Positions 1 to 6,834 of a stretch of DNA of 8,590 nucleotides are shown here, piece by piece. Both the position numbers and the translations under genes were made by a program. The notes under the pieces were generated by a model, which worked only from the letters and a program-made list of their open reading frames with translations, did not search any database and was not told where the DNA came from. Every line of letters begins with the position of its first letter. Positions within the stretch are counted from its first letter, which is position 1. The stretch comes from Treponema sp. (GTDB lineage Bacteria; Spirochaetota; Spirochaetia; Treponematales; Breznakiellaceae). Where the stretch lies: contig JAITLF010000117.1 of assembly GCA_031278025.1 (NCBI GenBank), positions 1-8,590 of the forward strand, read 5' to 3'.

Positions 1-146
1 ACGAAGGCGAAGGCTTCATTTTTCGTCTGGCAACCTTTACAAACCTTCTGCACCTGTTTTCCGTTCACCACAAAGTAGTAATACCATTTGTGGATAACCC
101 TGCCGTTCTTTACCCGCTGATTCCTGAACACGTGGTAATCGTTCAT
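1..146 (-). CDS. Probable tyrosine recombinase / integrase, N-terminal part (cut by window edge)
   Basis: An open frame begins at ATG 146-144 and runs off the left edge after 48 codons without a stop. A clear Shine-Dalgarno GGAGG (158-154) sits 7 bases before the ATG, which fixes the start. The visible protein has a basic N-terminus, then WYYYFVVNGKQVQK (residues 21-34), then KVCKGCQTKNEAFAF (34-48). This pattern, an aromatic beta strand followed by a G-K turn, a basic strand and a 'TK-x-EA-x-AF' helix start, is typical of the arm-type DNA-binding domain at the N-terminus of phage and island tyrosine recombinases. The catalytic domain would lie outside the window, so function is inferred. Cys36 and Cys39 form a CxxC pair that might bind metal. 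It lies downstream of ftsK in the same direction, but the 271-bp gap argues for its own control. An unrelated small DNA-binding protein is possible. Confidence 0.6.
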   Translation of the reverse strand, partial: MNDYHVFRNQRVKNGRVIHKWYYYFVVNGKQVQKVCKGCQTKNEAFAF

Positions 147-233
147 CTCTTTGCCTCCAAGTTGACATTTACTTGACCTGTTTTAAGAGGCCCGTATATG
201 CCTTTAACGTAAGTCTTTATATAGCAAAGAGAT
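145..233 (-). promoter_or_regulatory. Long-range inverted repeat covering the integrase start codon
   Basis: The 10-base segment 145-154 (ATCTCTTTGC) is perfectly complementary to 224-233 (GCAAAGAGAT). In the minus-strand transcript the downstream arm is the stretch from the end of the Shine-Dalgarno to the AU of the AUG start codon. One further G-U pair is possible at each end, taking in the G of AUG. If formed, this pairing would close a loop of about 69 bases and hide the translation start of the integrase-like gene. Seen: the repeat and its position. Inferred: any regulatory role. Confidence 0.4.
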
Positions 234-295
234 AGAAACAGGGTTAATAGTTTTTGGGGCTTACCTCCCCGCCTCCGCAACGGCTAGGTCATTGC

Positions 296-320
296 GCGCC
301 CCAGCGTAACTGGGGAACGC
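296..320. repeat. Small hairpin between ftsK and the integrase
   Basis: CCCCAG (299-304) and CTGGGG (310-315) form a perfect 6-bp stem around a 5-base loop. GCG (296-298) and CGC (318-320) extend it across a two-base AA bulge. No T-run follows on either strand, so it is not a good intrinsic terminator. It lies just before the 21-bp repeat array. It may be an mRNA 3'-end structure for ftsK or part of a protein-binding region. Confidence 0.45.
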
Positions 321-329
321 CAATTGTTC

Positions 330-392
330 GGTTCTGAACAGAACAATCGGGGTTCTGAACAGAACGGGTTCGTCTCTGAGCAGAACAAACGG
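330..392. repeat. Three 21-bp direct repeats, each an imperfect dyad (possible operator or recombinase site)
   Basis: Three adjacent 21-bp units occupy 330-350, 351-371 and 372-392. The core GTTCTGAACAGAAC is identical in the first two (331-344 and 352-365); the third is the diverged TCTCTGAGCAGAAC (373-386). Each core is a dyad, GTTCTG and CAGAAC around two bases. The spacing is exactly 21 bp, two helical turns, so bound proteins would sit on one face. ATTGTTC (323-329) and GAACAAT (341-347) add an outer dyad to copy 1. The array lies 25 bp past the ftsK stop and about 185 bp upstream of the integrase start. A repressor operator, an excisionase or integrase arm site, or an attachment region are all possible; the sequence does not decide. 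Confidence 0.6.
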
Positions 393-417
393 CTCCCGGA
401 GGAGAATACGCGCCGCG

Positions 418-3183
418 TTATACCCCTCTAAGCAATTCCCTGGGCTTGGACCCCTGGGCGGGGCCTACCACGCCGTGGGTTTCCATTTCTTCCACAAGCC
501 GGGCGGCCCGGTTGTACCCTATCTTGAGGCGCCGCTGTATGTAACTGGCGCTGGCCTTGCCTTGCTGCACCACGATTTCCAGCGCCTTGTCGTAGAGGGG
601 GTCTTCGCCTTCCGCAAAGAGGGCGGGGGCCTCATCGTCATCCTCATCAAAGAAAATCTCGTCGTCAATGTAGTCAGGCTGCCCCAGGGTTTTAACGTAG
701 TCCACCACCCGCTCCACCTCTTCTTCGGAAACAAACGCGCCCTGCATACGAATAGGGAAGGGATCCACCACGCCGGCATAGAGCATGTCGCCTTTGCCCA
801 GGAGCTTTTCCGCCCCAACCATATCAATGATGATGCGGCTGTCCATCTTGCTGGCCACCATAAAGGCGATGCGGCTTGGGATATTGGCTTTGATAAGGCC
901 GGTGATGACGTCAATAGACGGGCGCTGGGTTGCCAGAACAAGGTGTATCCCCACGGCGCGGCTCATTGCCGCCAGGCGCGCCACGGTGGATTCCAGTTCC
1001 TTGCCGGTGGTCGCCATGAGGTCCGCAAATTCGTCTATGACCACCACGATGTAGGGTATATGTTCCGCCGCGATATTCCGTTCCCGTATGCGCCGGTTGT
1101 AGCTCTTGATGTCCCGGACCCCCATAGAATCCAGGCAGGCATACCGGCGTTCCATCTCGCAGAGGCAGTATTGCAACGCCTGGAACGCCCGTTTGGGTTC
1201 GGTTATCACCGGGGTAAGGAGATGCGGCACATCATTGTAGAGCTTAAGTTCTACGATTTTCGGGTCTATAAGGATAAGGCGGCATTCCGCCGGGGCGCGC
1301 TGGTAAAGGATCGAGAGGATCATGGTGTTGACACAAACCGACTTTCCCGAACCGGTAGCCCCGGCGATGAGGAGGTGGGGCATTTGAACCAGATCGACGG
1401 TCTGGGCTTCCCCGGTGATGTCCTTCCCCAGGACCACGGGGATTTCCGGTCCCCGGCCATCCTTCTTGCCGTCCCTCATGGCATTGTTCCGCAGTTCCCC
1501 ATCGATAATTTCCCGGAAAGAAACAATGTTCCGCTTTCTGTTCGGCACCTCTATCCCCACGGCGTGTTTCCCCGGTATGGGCGCCACAATGCGCACGGAG
1601 GAAGCCGCAAGCCGGAGGGCGATGTTATCCTGCAGGTTGACGATTTTGGAAAGTTTAACCCCAGGGGCCGGGAGTATCTCGATCATGGTGATTACCGGCC
1701 CCTTCCTGATGCCCGTTACTTCCGCCTGTATGCTGAATTCCTCCAGGGTTCTCTGTAAGATGATCGCCGCGTCCCGGGTCGGCTGGTCGATGATCCAGTA
1801 CTGGCCATCCTGATACTGGTTCAGGATGCCGTCCACGGGGACGTGGTAGGTTTTGGGCCTGGCCGTCTTACGTACGCCGGTTCCTCCGGGTTTCTTTCCC
1901 CCGGCGGGAACCGGCGTACCGGTGGTATCGGCGTCTGTAACGGGCATGTCTGCCGGGGCGGAGGGGCGGGGAGGGAGCGGCAGTTCATCCCCGCCGCGTT
2001 CACCGGCTTCGGGAACGTCAAAATCATTTTCATTTTCTTCATCCTTCTCCGGGGGAATAGCGCCGGCTTCCCTCGAATCGGGGTCCGCAAACTCCTGGGC
2101 GTCCGGAAAATCCCCGCTATCCGGCAGCTCTTCAATATCCGCGAAATCATACATGTCCGGGAAACCGGCATTGACCTGGGCGTGAACTTCGGCGCGGCCT
2201 GGGGCGTCTTTCCGGTCTTCTACCACTCCCGCATCCTCCGTAACTTGTACGGCCCGGCGCGATTTTTTCGGGCTTCCGGCTTTTTTCGGCGGTAGCACCG
2301 GTGCTGCCGCCAGGAGCGCCGCCGGCAACACCGCCAAGTCCCGGTCTGCGGTGATACGCCTGATTTCCAGGGCTTTGACGGGGTTCTCCGGTTTACCCTT
2401 CTCTGGGGGATCGTTTTTAGCCGGTTTGCGTGAAACCAGGGAGATGTCGGACGACGCCGGGCTGTCGGACGACGCCGGGCTGTCGTACGACCCTGGACTG
2501 TCGTACCATGTTGAGGGTCTTGGCACTTCCGTATGCGGCACGGGGGTTTGGAGCCGCTTTTGCCTGAGCGTCTGAGGGGGGGATTCATGCTTATCTACCC
2601 CGCCTCCTTTCGCGGCGGCTTCGGTGTAGACCCTCCTGGTTCTTGACGGAGGCGGCTCAAGCATGGCGAAGGTCCGCCTCGTAAAGCCGGAAGCGGCGGC
2701 AGTGTTCGCGCCTGAGGATTTTGGCGTTAGGGGAAAGAGCAGGATGGACAGGGCCCGGATGACGGCGATCTCCAGGAAGGTAAGGAGGAGGATACCGAGA
2801 GTAAAACCGACTTTCCCCAACAGGGCCATGAAGCGGAAACGTTCCGCATGACTGGCATAATCCCGGAAAATAGCGAGGCCCACCGCAAGCGTCAAAAAGG
2901 GAAAGACCGTAGCGCTGAGGATGAAGATCCTGTCCGGGCGGTAGACAGGATCGACCAGGATAAGGGCTGCGACCAAAAAGTAGGCTGGGATCATGAAGGC
3001 CAGAATCCCATACGCGCCGATGAAAAAGTCGCCGGGACCCGGAAAAAAGAAGGGTAAATCGAACAGGGACGTGGTTATGCAAAATCCCAGGAAAATACCG
3101 ATAAGGGCCAGTCCCACAGCCCCCAGAATAGAGCCGAGGCGATACGTATGGTCCTGCCGGATAGAGAAGGATTTTAGAAACAC
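418..3183 (-). CDS. ftsK: DNA translocase FtsK (FtsK/SpoIIIE family)
   Basis: This is a septum-anchored hexameric ATPase that moves double-stranded DNA and helps clear and resolve the chromosome terminus during division. The 921-residue protein starts at GTG 3183-3181, with GGAGG about 10 bases upstream. Residues 15-150 hold about four hydrophobic membrane segments. Residues 155-440 are a charged, Pro-rich linker with little conservation. The motor follows from about 445: the alpha/beta domains contain Walker A GATGSGKS (608-615), Walker B IVVVIDEFADLM (712-723, acidic pair D717/E718) and the ATQRPS motif (751-756). Residues 862-921 are the gamma winged-helix that reads DNA polarity signals, with RRLKIGYNRAARLVEEME (884-901) and a GSKPRELL end. 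All key residues are present and length is normal for the family. It lies 122 bp after the transglycosylase gene in the same direction and may be partly co-transcribed. Confidence 0.97.
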   Translation of the reverse strand: MFLKSFSIRQDHTYRLGSILGAVGLALIGIFLGFCITTSLFDLPFFFPGPGDFFIGAYGILAFMIPAYFLVAALILVDPVYRPDRIFILSATVFPFLTLAVGLAIFRDYASHAERFRFMALLGKVGFTLGILLLTFLEIAVIRALSILLFPLTPKSSGANTAAASGFTRRTFAMLEPPPSRTRRVYTEAAAKGGGVDKHESPPQTLRQKRLQTPVPHTEVPRPSTWYDSPGSYDSPASSDSPASSDISLVSRKPAKNDPPEKGKPENPVKALEIRRITADRDLAVLPAALLAAAPVLPPKKAGSPKKSRRAVQVTEDAGVVEDRKDAPGRAEVHAQVNAGFPDMYDFADIEELPDSGDFPDAQEFADPDSREAGAIPPEKDEENENDFDVPEAGERGGDELPLPPRPSAPADMPVTDADTTGTPVPAGGKKPGGTGVRKTARPKTYHVPVDGILNQYQDGQYWIIDQPTRDAAIILQRTLEEFSIQAEVTGIRKGPVITMIEILPAPGVKLSKIVNLQDNIALRLAASSVRIVAPIPGKHAVGIEVPNRKRNIVSFREIIDGELRNNAMRDGKKDGRGPEIPVVLGKDITGEAQTVDLVQMPHLLIAGATGSGKSVCVNTMILSILYQRAPAECRLILIDPKIVELKLYNDVPHLLTPVITEPKRAFQALQYCLCEMERRYACLDSMGVRDIKSYNRRIRERNIAAEHIPYIVVVIDEFADLMATTGKELESTVARLAAMSRAVGIHLVLATQRPSIDVITGLIKANIPSRIAFMVASKMDSRIIIDMVGAEKLLGKGDMLYAGVVDPFPIRMQGAFVSEEEVERVVDYVKTLGQPDYIDDEIFFDEDDDEAPALFAEGEDPLYDKALEIVVQQGKASASYIQRRLKIGYNRAARLVEEMETHGVVGPAQGSKPRELLRGV
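2447..2510. repeat. 18-bp tandem repeat inside the ftsK linker
   Basis: An 18-bp unit (TCGGACGACGCCGGGCTG on the plus strand) occurs twice exactly at 2447-2464 and 2465-2482. A third, diverged copy lies at 2483-2500 and a partial fourth starts at 2501. In the protein it gives the Ser/Pro/Asp repeats SPASSD, SPASSD and SPGSYD around residues 225-246. Unit length is a multiple of three, so copy number can change without breaking the frame. It lies in the flexible linker between the membrane part and the motor. Confidence 0.75.
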
Positions 3184-3220
3184 GAACGGAACCCCTCCGA
3201 ATAAAGATAGTCCACTGAGC

Positions 3221-3299
3221 CTGTCCCAAAACTAATTGACGGCGCGCTCATGTACGGGTGCGAACCTCCGGTTTACGAACCTCCGGTTCGATGGGACAG
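3221..3299. repeat. 79-bp segment bounded by 8-bp inverted repeats, with an internal duplicated motif
   Basis: CTGTCCCA (3221-3228) and TGGGACAG (3292-3299) are perfect inverted repeats enclosing 63 bp. Inside, CGAACCTCCGGTT occurs twice in direct orientation (3261-3273 and 3276-3288). The second copy is also a perfect hairpin, CGAACC-TCC-GGTTCG (3276-3290). The segment fills most of the gap between the transglycosylase stop and the ftsK start. It may be a small non-coding mobile or repetitive element, or a structured intercistronic region; no T-run makes it a standard terminator. Nothing else is recognisable in this 122-bp gap beyond the ftsK Shine-Dalgarno. Confidence 0.5.
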
Positions 3300-3305
3300 T
3301 AACCG

Positions 3306-5606
3306 CTATTTAATAATATCGGTAATTGCCGCTTCCATCGGTATACCATAATACAAATATCCGTATACCGCCGATGCGCCAAAGACCTTGCGTCCATAGT
3401 TACGGGTTTCGGGTATTTCTATCGTTTCCAGGAAGAGGTCGTCCGGAAGCCGGCTTTCAGATGCCGCTCGCCAGCGCCGCACCCTTCCCATGCCGCCATT
3501 GTAAGATAGAATCGCGGTCATGGGATTTTTCAGGGTGTCCATGAGGTACCGCAGATAGACGGCTCCCAGGTGTATGTTGATCTCCGGCTCCTTCAAGTCT
3601 ATTTCTCCGTTTCCGGCGTATTGCGGTCCTCCCCGCCGGCCCAGGCGGGCCGCCGTCTCCAGGGCGGTGGCGGCCATAAGCTGGGTAAGTCCCACCGCCC
3701 CGGCCCGTGAATGGATGGCCGGGTCAAATGCGCTCTCCGTACGGATAAGCCCGTAAAGAAGCGGCGCGGGGATTGCGGTTTCCTGCGCGTAGGTTTCCGT
3801 CAAATCCCGGAAGGGCCGGGGAAAACTAAGTTCCAGGTCCCGCCGGGTAAGCCGGTACCCTTCCCGGCTCTTGCAGAGCGTCATAAGGCGTATAGCTTCG
3901 TTCCAGCGTTCCGCTTCGTAAAAGGCTTCGGCCAAGGCCCTGATCTCATCTGCCGAGAGATCTTCCTGGAGGTTTTGCAGATAGGGATCGATATGATCCG
4001 CCGCGCCGTAGAGGAAAAAGCCCAGCAGGAATTCCATGGCGTCCGGGTGGGGGAAACGTTCCGGGTTCGGCGGGACCCCGGCGGCCTTTCTCCGCTGGGC
4101 GGGTCCCTCAGTCTGTTCTTCCGGGAAAACAAGCGGGGAGGCGTCTGAAAGACGGCCCGCCAGGCCCGCCAGAGCGCGGTAATAAAAGGATGCCGCCGGT
4201 TCTTCCCGTGCGGCCCGGAAAAACTCCGCCGCCGGTTCCGCAAGCGCGCCGGGTATGTCCTCTTGGGGCAGTTGAAGTACGTTTGCCGGCACTGATCCCG
4301 TGTCGAGGAAGCCCAGGGAGACCGCCCGGCCCAGAATGTAGGCGTACTGCCCACGAGCCGCCCAGCCGGGTTCCGGTGGAAAGAGGGAGTACACTTCGAG
4401 CAGGGCATCCCACCGGCCCTCTGCCGTGAAGTACCTGGCCTGGCGTTCCAGGATGTCCTCAAAATAAGAAGGCGAATGCCAGCGGGGCAGGTAGGTTTTA
4501 AGCAAGGGAAGGACGGATTCGGGGTTCGCGGACTGGGTAATGTCCAGAATATACCACATGCAGGCGTCCTCCTGAACCGGATCGGGGGCGGCGGTCAGGG
4601 CGCGGGTAAAGCTCTCCACCGCTTCCCCGGAACGTCCCAGGCGGCGTTCCATGCGGCCCGCGAAGTACGGGAGGAGGTACCGGGTTTCGGGCGCGGCGTC
4701 CCGTATCATCCCGCTGGAAAGCCGCTTTTCCCAGTTTCGGAACAGGGCGGACCCCTCGGACACTGCGGAGGTGAACTGAAAGGCCCTGCCCAGGTCGTTC
4801 AACAGGGCCGGATACCGGAAGAAGAGGGTTTCGTCCTGCTCCAGGGTTTTCCGGAAAGAGGCGAGGGCGCCGGCAAAAGACAAACGGAATACCGCAAGAC
4901 GCCCGGTAACGGCGGCGCTTTCCGCCTCGGTAAAGAACCCCGGATCAATGGCCGCCCACCCCCGGCGGTAGGACTCGTCCGTTGGGGCGGACAGAAAAAA
5001 AGCGGCTAAATCCCGGACCGCCTTGTTCCTTTCGCCCCCGGCCTTGTCCGGCGGGGAGACTGCCTGGGGCAGGGCGTCCGTCAGGGTAAAGAACTCCTTC
5101 CAGGAGAACCCGGTTCCACTCCCGGTTCGGGTGTTCAGAGCCAGACGCCGGGCCGTGTCTTTGCCCCCGGCGTCCAGAACAAGGGGGACGAGCTTTTGAA
5201 CCGCCGCTTCCCGGACGAGGGGGGAGGGGCTTTCCAGGGAAACCGTGTAGAGGGCCTCCGCGATTCTGGCGTTTGCCGCGGCGTTGACCGCCGGTATCCC
5301 GGCCTTGCCGGAACCGGGTTCTTTGGCGGATTCGGCCTGGAAAGCGGCCGCCAGTTCTTCCGCCAGGAGTCCCGCGTAGAAAGCCGCCCCGTTGTGAAGG
5401 GAGAGAAGTTCACCCAAACGGGAAGGCTGGGCATGGCGGATAAATTCAAGGTTTCCTTCCGAAATGCGGCGAACGGCTTGAGCCGCGCGTATACCCAAAA
5501 CATCCCGGCTTTGGCAGGCAGATAAACCGGGGAGGAAGGAGATGGCAAGAAAGACGGAAGTAACCTTAATTCTTTGCTGGAATACGGATAGTTTTTCCCG
5601 CGACAA
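3306..5606 (-). CDS. Lytic transglycosylase lipoprotein, Slt70-like (SLT domain)
   Basis: This predicted peptidoglycan lytic transglycosylase would cleave the MurNAc-GlcNAc bond to form 1,6-anhydro ends. The 766-residue product starts at TTG 5606-5604. The N-terminus has a basic region, a hydrophobic stretch (15-30) and a lipobox LSAC with Cys31, so it should be a lipid-anchored envelope protein. Residues 40-600 are helix-rich and TPR-like, matching the superhelical part of Slt70 proteins. The catalytic SLT domain spans about 605-745: IRTESAFDP with catalytic Glu624, GAVGLTQLM (636-644), INIHLGAVYLRYL (676-688), AILSYNGG (698-705) and ETRNYGRKVF (733-742). The start lies within the upstream LysM gene (41-bp overlap), and no other common in-frame start keeps the signal peptide. 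The Shine-Dalgarno is weak (GGAT), which suggests translational coupling. The SLT assignment is firm; the exact start is less so. Confidence 0.9.
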   Translation of the reverse strand: MSREKLSVFQQRIKVTSVFLAISFLPGLSACQSRDVLGIRAAQAVRRISEGNLEFIRHAQPSRLGELLSLHNGAAFYAGLLAEELAAAFQAESAKEPGSGKAGIPAVNAAANARIAEALYTVSLESPSPLVREAAVQKLVPLVLDAGGKDTARRLALNTRTGSGTGFSWKEFFTLTDALPQAVSPPDKAGGERNKAVRDLAAFFLSAPTDESYRRGWAAIDPGFFTEAESAAVTGRLAVFRLSFAGALASFRKTLEQDETLFFRYPALLNDLGRAFQFTSAVSEGSALFRNWEKRLSSGMIRDAAPETRYLLPYFAGRMERRLGRSGEAVESFTRALTAAPDPVQEDACMWYILDITQSANPESVLPLLKTYLPRWHSPSYFEDILERQARYFTAEGRWDALLEVYSLFPPEPGWAARGQYAYILGRAVSLGFLDTGSVPANVLQLPQEDIPGALAEPAAEFFRAAREEPAASFYYRALAGLAGRLSDASPLVFPEEQTEGPAQRRKAAGVPPNPERFPHPDAMEFLLGFFLYGAADHIDPYLQNLQEDLSADEIRALAEAFYEAERWNEAIRLMTLCKSREGYRLTRRDLELSFPRPFRDLTETYAQETAIPAPLLYGLIRTESAFDPAIHSRAGAVGLTQLMAATALETAARLGRRGGPQYAGNGEIDLKEPEINIHLGAVYLRYLMDTLKNPMTAILSYNGGMGRVRRWRAASESRLPDDLFLETIEIPETRNYGRKVFGASAVYGYLYYGIPMEAAITDIIK

Positions 5607-6651
5607 TGAGATCCGGGTTCCGAATAGCGTTAAACCGAGCGATGCGGGGATAGAGCCAGGGGTTGCGATAGAAAGCCTCCGAAATATCCCAAAGAGTATC
5701 CCCCCACCGTACTTGATAGGGATGGCCTCCCCGGGGAATGGTTGTAGGAACTTTATAAGAAGCCACCGGAGGATTCCGTCTTCTTCTTTGAGGAACCTCC
5801 TGAGCTTCCGATGCCGTAGTCTCCGGCGGCAGGGGGGCCGGAGCTTCTATTACAGGTACCGAAGACCGTTGGGATCCGCCCGTTTCCTCCGGGGCCGGGG
5901 GTTCGGGAGAGGAAGACACGGAAACGCCCGTTTCCTCCGGGGCTGGAGGTTCGGGAGCGGAAGACACGGAAACGTCCGTTTCCTCCGGGGCTGGGGGTTC
6001 GGGAGCGGAAGACAGGGAAACGTCCGCTTCCTCCGGGGCCGGGGGTTCGGGAGCGGATTGGGCCTGATTTTGCGGCGCGGCGATAATCAGTTCCCCGGTG
6101 GTTTTTTTGCCATAGCCGCGGAAAACGAAAAACCACAGGCAGAACCCCAGCACAAAGATCAGAACCCCGGCGATGATGGCAAGAAGCGGGAACAATTCAT
6201 GGCGGCCCTCTTTTTCCTGCCTGGAAGAGACTTTTTCATAAAGCCCCACAGGAGGAGGCTTAGAGAAATCAAGGTCGAAGCCGGCCAGTTGTTCCGGTTC
6301 ACCGTTTTCCAGGGACTTAAGGGATACGTTCATCTGCAGACGCTCCGCAGTATTGACGTCCCCATCTAAATCCGTAGCTTCCGCCGTAAGTTCGCCATCG
6401 GCATTGGATGTTATGATAAGTTCTATCGAGGGCTCCCCTCTGGGTCTCGCCTTAATATCTTCTACCACGATACTGCCGATATAGCGGGCATCGGCCATAG
6501 ACCGGGTAAAACTCTGGTAAAGATCGATCCGCATACTCTGCTGAGTATTATGAACCGTGGTAAGGATTAGCCGCCTTTTAACATTGGAATTTTCTTCGAG
6601 TATTGAATAGAATTTTCCATCTGCAAGTTTTATGCCAATAGTAGAAACCAT
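5566..6651 (-). CDS. Membrane LysM protein with an Hsp70 substrate-binding-like N-terminal domain
   Basis: This 361-residue protein starts at ATG 6651 with GGAGG 7 bases upstream. Residues 2-115 resemble the beta-sandwich substrate-binding domain of DnaK/Hsp70: STIGIKLADGKFYSIL matches the DnaK 'LSLGIET-GG' entry strand, and ARPRGEPSIELIITSNADGE (68-87) matches DnaK '[20 protein letters not shown]'. The Hsp70 ATPase domain and helical lid are absent. One strong membrane segment lies at about 153-177. Next comes a Pro/Glu-rich stalk with four 16-residue repeats of the type SAPEPPAPEETDVSVS (199-260), then a basic RRRR patch (289-292). A C-terminal LysM domain (312-358: YQVRWGDTLWDIS through GKTIRIP) should bind peptidoglycan. 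There is no cleavable signal peptide, so N-inside, C-periplasm topology is inferred. It heads the gene pair with the transglycosylase lipoprotein. The LysM domain and membrane segment are clear; the Hsp70-like call rests on motif likeness seen by eye. Confidence 0.9.
   Translation of the reverse strand: MVSTIGIKLADGKFYSILEENSNVKRRLILTTVHNTQQSMRIDLYQSFTRSMADARYIGSIVVEDIKARPRGEPSIELIITSNADGELTAEATDLDGDVNTAERLQMNVSLKSLENGEPEQLAGFDLDFSKPPPVGLYEKVSSRQEKEGRHELFPLLAIIAGVLIFVLGFCLWFFVFRGYGKKTTGELIIAAPQNQAQSAPEPPAPEEADVSLSSAPEPPAPEETDVSVSSAPEPPAPEETGVSVSSSPEPPAPEETGGSQRSSVPVIEAPAPLPPETTASEAQEVPQRRRRNPPVASYKVPTTIPRGGHPYQVRWGDTLWDISEAFYRNPWLYPRIARFNAIRNPDLIVAGKTIRIPAKN
5872..6057. repeat. 48-bp tandem repeats (about 4 copies) coding the LysM protein stalk
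   Basis: A 48-bp unit repeats about four times, giving the 16-residue Pro/Glu/Ser repeats at residues 199-260. Each of three unit junctions contains an inverted repeat: GGAAACG-CC-CGTTTCC at 5920-5935, GGAAACG-TC-CGTTTCC at 5968-5983, and an imperfect copy GGAAACG-TC-CGCTTCC at 6016-6031. The spacing between them is exactly 48 bp. Copy-number change would keep the reading frame and alter stalk length. Confidence 0.85.
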
Positions 6652-6705
6652 CAGGCAACCTCCGCCTTAGAATAAATGCCCTCGTCCTTTTTTCCGTTTC
6701 GTAAA

Positions 6706-6734
6706 ACTCTAGACAGGGATCACGGGTTTGTCAA
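6706..6734 (-). promoter_or_regulatory. Sigma70-type promoter for the LysM / transglycosylase genes
   Basis: On the minus strand a perfect -35 box TTGACA (6734-6729) is followed by a 17-bp spacer and the -10 box TAGAGT (6711-6706, four of six matches to TATAAT). Transcription would start near 6699, leaving an untranslated leader of about 48 bases before the LysM ATG at 6651. The box quality, ideal spacing and position in the divergent intergenic region support the call. Confidence 0.65.
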
Positions 6735-6798
6735 TGCACTAAAAATGCCCGCGTTTTCCCGTAAAGAGACGGTTTCAGCCCGTAAGTTTTGGAATAGG

Positions 6799-6834
6799 CT
6801 CAAGAAACTGTTATTTTTTTCGATAATTAAAATC
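6799..6834 (+). promoter_or_regulatory. Possible promoter of the TPR gene (good -10, weak -35)
   Basis: GATAAT (6822-6827) in an AT-rich stretch matches the -10 consensus at five of six positions. A possible -35 is only a poor match (TCAAGA, 6800-6805, 16-bp spacer). If used, transcription would start around 6834, at or next to the ATG at 6835, giving a leaderless or nearly leaderless mRNA. That fits the absence of a Shine-Dalgarno before this ATG. The evidence is weak. The rest of the divergent gap (6652-6834) holds only the opposite promoter and the LysM ribosome binding site. Confidence 0.3.

Noticed and set aside
299..315. Intrinsic terminator of ftsK
   Set aside because: The hairpin is short and has no T-run after it in the direction of ftsK transcription.
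330..392. CRISPR array
   Set aside because: The units are contiguous 21-bp tandem repeats with no unique spacers of about 30 bp and no cas genes.
475..1758. Long plus-strand open frame of 427 codons
   Set aside because: It lies entirely antisense to the FtsK motor, whose motifs are complete. Its product is His/Gly-rich with no recognisable domain, as expected from a GC-rich gene's opposite strand.
5542..6369. Plus-strand open frame with repeated RFLRGRGFGSG-type blocks
   Set aside because: The repeats are the antisense reading of the 48-bp stalk repeats of the LysM gene; there is no ribosome binding site and no domain.
6676..6834. N-terminal extension of the TPR protein from ATG 6676
   Set aside because: It lacks a Shine-Dalgarno, overlaps the divergent promoter at 6706-6734, and would place 53 unconserved-looking residues before a natural N-terminal membrane anchor.
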